Part shown: positions 62,341 through 64,000 of the stretch, one piece after another | Layout: every line of letters begins with the position of its first letter | How positions within the stretch are numbered: the first letter of the stretch is position 1 | Origin: Melioribacteraceae bacterium | Lineage (GTDB): Bacteria > Bacteroidota > Ignavibacteria > Ignavibacteriales > Melioribacteraceae | DNA length: 64,000 nucleotides | Assembly (NCBI GenBank): GCA_021647785.1 | Contig: JAKIUC010000003.1 | Span: 58,985-122,984, forward strand | Direction of reading: 5' to 3' | Position numbers and translations under genes: made by a program | The notes under the pieces: model-generated | What the model saw: the letters and a program-made list of their open reading frames with translations, nothing else | Database searches by the model: none | Told to the model about the DNA's origin: nothing

Positions 62341-63668
62341 TCTTCCTCTTTTGCATTTTTATTCTTTAAGCTAATTGTTATTGCAACTCCAATAAAACCA
62401 AAATACTTTCTAACCAATCCTTCTAAAAATCGTCTGTACGAATCTGGAACATATTTCACCTCATTCGCAAAAAATAGGAATATTGGATACTTGCTACCTA
62501 CTTGTGTAATATATTTTATTTTTACTTCTTTTCCTGTTGAAGTAGCTGGTGGCGGAGTTTTTTGAATATCAGGAAGCAGTATTTCGTTTAATTTACTCGT
62601 TGATATTTTCTTCTTTCTTTCAGATTCTATTTGCTTTGCGAGTTCAACAACTTTAGTAATTCTCTGTTTTGTTACAGCAGAAATAAAAACAACCGGAAGA
62701 TAGCTAACTGACCCAAGTTTATCTTTCATCTCAATTTCAAAATCGCGTGCAGTATTTGTCTCCTTATCCATCAAATCCCACTTATTAACAGCAAGTATAA
62801 TTCCCTTTCTTCTTTGAATTGCTTCGTCAATAATCTTTTGATCTTGTTTTTCTAATCCAAATTGAGCATCAATCATAACTACTACAATATCAGAATGTGC
62901 AATTGCACGCAAAGTTCTTACATTAGAATAAAACTCAATATTCTCTTTTACTTTCGATTTTTTCCGCAAACCAGCCGTATCAATTAAAAGAATTTCTTCT
63001 CCATAATATTTTAGAACTGAGTTGATACTATCTCGCGTTGTACCTGGCTTATCTGTTACAATGCTTCTTTCAGCACCAAGCAAAGCATTGGTGAGGGATG
63101 ATTTTCCAGCATTTGGGCGACCAACTATCGATATTTTTAATCGGGGGTCTTCTTCCTCTTTAAATTTCTCAAAATCAATTTTTTCAAGAAGTGCATCAAG
63201 TGTATCTCCAAGATTTCTACCGTGAGAAGCAGAAATATCAAAAACATCCCCAACAGCAAGATTCCAAAATTCCGCTGCATCAAGACCCATTTTTTCATTA
63301 TCTAATTTGTTTACTAACACAAGAACTGGTTTACTGGATGAATGCAGCATACTACCAATCTCCTCATCAACTGGGGTTAAGCCATCGCGTCCATCTGTAA
63401 CAAACAGAATTGCATCAGCTTCATCAAGTGCAATTTCTACTTGTTCCCGTATTGCTGTCTCAAATAGTTCAGGCGAGTTAGGCACATATCCGCCAGTATC
63501 AATTATTTGGAATGTTCTACCAGACCACTCAACATCGCCATAATGCCTATCGCGTGTAACGCCACTTTCATCATCAACAATTGCATTTTTCGATTTTGTT
63601 AATCTATTAAAGAGAGTTGACTTCCCTACATTTGGTCTTCCAATAATTACTACTAATGGTGTACTCAT
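62337..63668 (-). CDS. der: Ribosome-assembly GTPase Der (EngA)
   Basis: I choose the ATG at 63668 (MSTPLVVIIGRPNVGKST), preceded by AAGGAATT as ribosome-binding site; an ATG 9 codons upstream would give an atypical leader. The 443-aa product has two consecutive GTPase domains, each complete: GRPNVGKST, DTGG and NKLD in the first (about 1-165), then GRPNAGKSS, DTAGLRKKSKV and NKWD in the second (about 175-350). The C-terminal KH-like domain binds rRNA. Der acts in 50S subunit maturation. It is the first gene of a der-upp pair. Confidence 0.96.
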   Translation of the reverse strand: MSTPLVVIIGRPNVGKSTLFNRLTKSKNAIVDDESGVTRDRHYGDVEWSGRTFQIIDTGGYVPNSPELFETAIREQVEIALDEADAILFVTDGRDGLTPVDEEIGSMLHSSSKPVLVLVNKLDNEKMGLDAAEFWNLAVGDVFDISASHGRNLGDTLDALLEKIDFEKFKEEEDPRLKISIVGRPNAGKSSLTNALLGAERSIVTDKPGTTRDSINSVLKYYGEEILLIDTAGLRKKSKVKENIEFYSNVRTLRAIAHSDIVVVMIDAQFGLEKQDQKIIDEAIQRRKGIILAVNKWDLMDKETNTARDFEIEMKDKLGSVSYLPVVFISAVTKQRITKVVELAKQIESERKKKISTSKLNEILLPDIQKTPPPATSTGKEVKIKYITQVGSKYPIFLFFANEVKYVPDSYRRFLEGLVRKYFGFIGVAITISLKNKNAKEEE

Positions 63669-64000
63669 ACTTAATTCCTTTTTTCCTAATCGCAAATTTA
63701 ACTAATTAAGGGTTTAATAAAAAGAGAGGAAATTCACACTCTCTTTGGTCAATTTAAATAATAACTGGACAATTACAAATAGATAAAAAATAAAAGACAT
63801 GACTGGTTGAACAATTATCCAATTTGTATATCTATTTTTCTATCTCAGAGTTTACTATAAAAAGATTGGTTCTGTCATTGTTATGTTAAAACTCAAGTGT
63901 AAACTGTCCACAATTGAGTATATAGATAACCTATCTGCGTTATTTTAGAATTAGCATTTACATAAATTAAGTAAATCCTTTAATTTGTATTCTTTAGAAA
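63669..64000. other. Intergenic region at right edge, no supported gene
   Basis: These 332 nt are AT-rich and hold the presumed der leader and a terminator hairpin near 63712-63746. A 16-codon frame running in from the right edge and ending at 63951 is too short to call. Confidence 0.5.
63712..63746 (-). terminator. Rho-independent terminator upstream of der
   Basis: On the minus strand AAAGAGAG (63746-63739) pairs with CTCTCTTT (63728-63721) around a 10-nt loop and runs straight into TTTTTATT. It would end a minus-strand transcript that comes from beyond the right edge, isolating der. Confidence 0.55.

Noticed and set aside
63951..64000. Possible C-terminal end of a gene entering from the right edge
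   Set aside because: Sixteen open codons ending in TAA are too few to distinguish from chance in AT-rich DNA.

Overview
The window is AT-rich chromosomal DNA, most likely from a member of the Ignavibacteriota (Bacteroidota/Chlorobiota superphylum). Clues are the C-terminal type IX secretion (T9SS type A) sorting tails of the form NYPNPFNPSTQI...GVYFYKI...KKLMLLK, the PorV/PorQ-family protein, the CarboxypepD_reg-TonB receptor, the gliding-clade style signal peptides, and Shine-Dalgarno sites that are sometimes clear (GGAG, AGGAG) and sometimes absent. Every intact gene I accept lies on the minus strand, so transcription runs right to left. The only plus-strand gene is a decayed remnant near 27 kb. 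I see no rRNA, tRNA, CRISPR array, autonomous IS or prophage. | Layout from left to right. 1-3.7 kb: a chaperone-usher surface-fibre cluster (pilin-like subunit, PapD-like chaperone, usher cut by the window edge), with a small MITE-like element wedged between chaperone and usher. 3.8-12.6 kb: a probable exopolysaccharide operon with a processive GT2 synthase, a small membrane protein, a deacetylase-like membrane protein without the usual catalytic residues, an FN3 lipoprotein and a multi-PAS hybrid histidine kinase whose ATPase looks degenerate. 12.7-16.8 kb: a hexose-phosphate operon with two cupin-type glucose-6-phosphate isomerases, a long ManA and a ROK kinase. 17-24.8 kb: SGNH esterase, TPR plus beta-barrel outer-membrane protein, a KaiC-like ATPase with a dead GGDEF-like tail, and a GH9 cellulase. 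Together with the GT2 operon these look like a split Bcs/Pga-type polysaccharide export set. 25-28.3 kb: a split PAS/MCP aerotaxis pair, then an island of decay (pseudogene, phage-like zinc protein, second MITE copy). 28.3-30.7 kb: htpG and a small zinc-ribbon membrane protein. | 30.7-53.9 kb: a large glycan-utilisation locus. LacI and a T9SS-sorted CBM9-like protein are translationally coupled behind a sigma70-type promoter with an autoregulatory operator. An 11-gene co-oriented run follows: TonB receptor, Ca-repeat surface protein, PorV-like protein, GH94 phosphorylase, GH2, T9SS-sorted GH144-like glucanase, solute-binding lipoprotein, two permeases, GH3 and a MalK-type ATPase. There is no SusD. 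GH144-like plus GH94 plus GH3 suggests beta-1,2-glucan (sophoro-oligosaccharide) use, with cello- or laminari-oligosaccharides as alternatives. | 54-63.7 kb: housekeeping genes (S41 protease, tmk, YbbR, ruvX, rel, upp, der). Among them sits an orphan bacterial-microcompartment shell-domain protein with a long acidic linker and a Rho_N/SAP-like C-terminus, which I consider the most unusual gene of the window. | Intergenic DNA holds two short repeat families: a MITE-like element with TA-flanked 15-bp terminal inverted repeats (about 2.2 and 28.2 kb), and a 220-274 bp element with a distinctive 25-26 bp arm (18.4 and 57.7 kb). All family assignments come from reading motifs, not from database searches.
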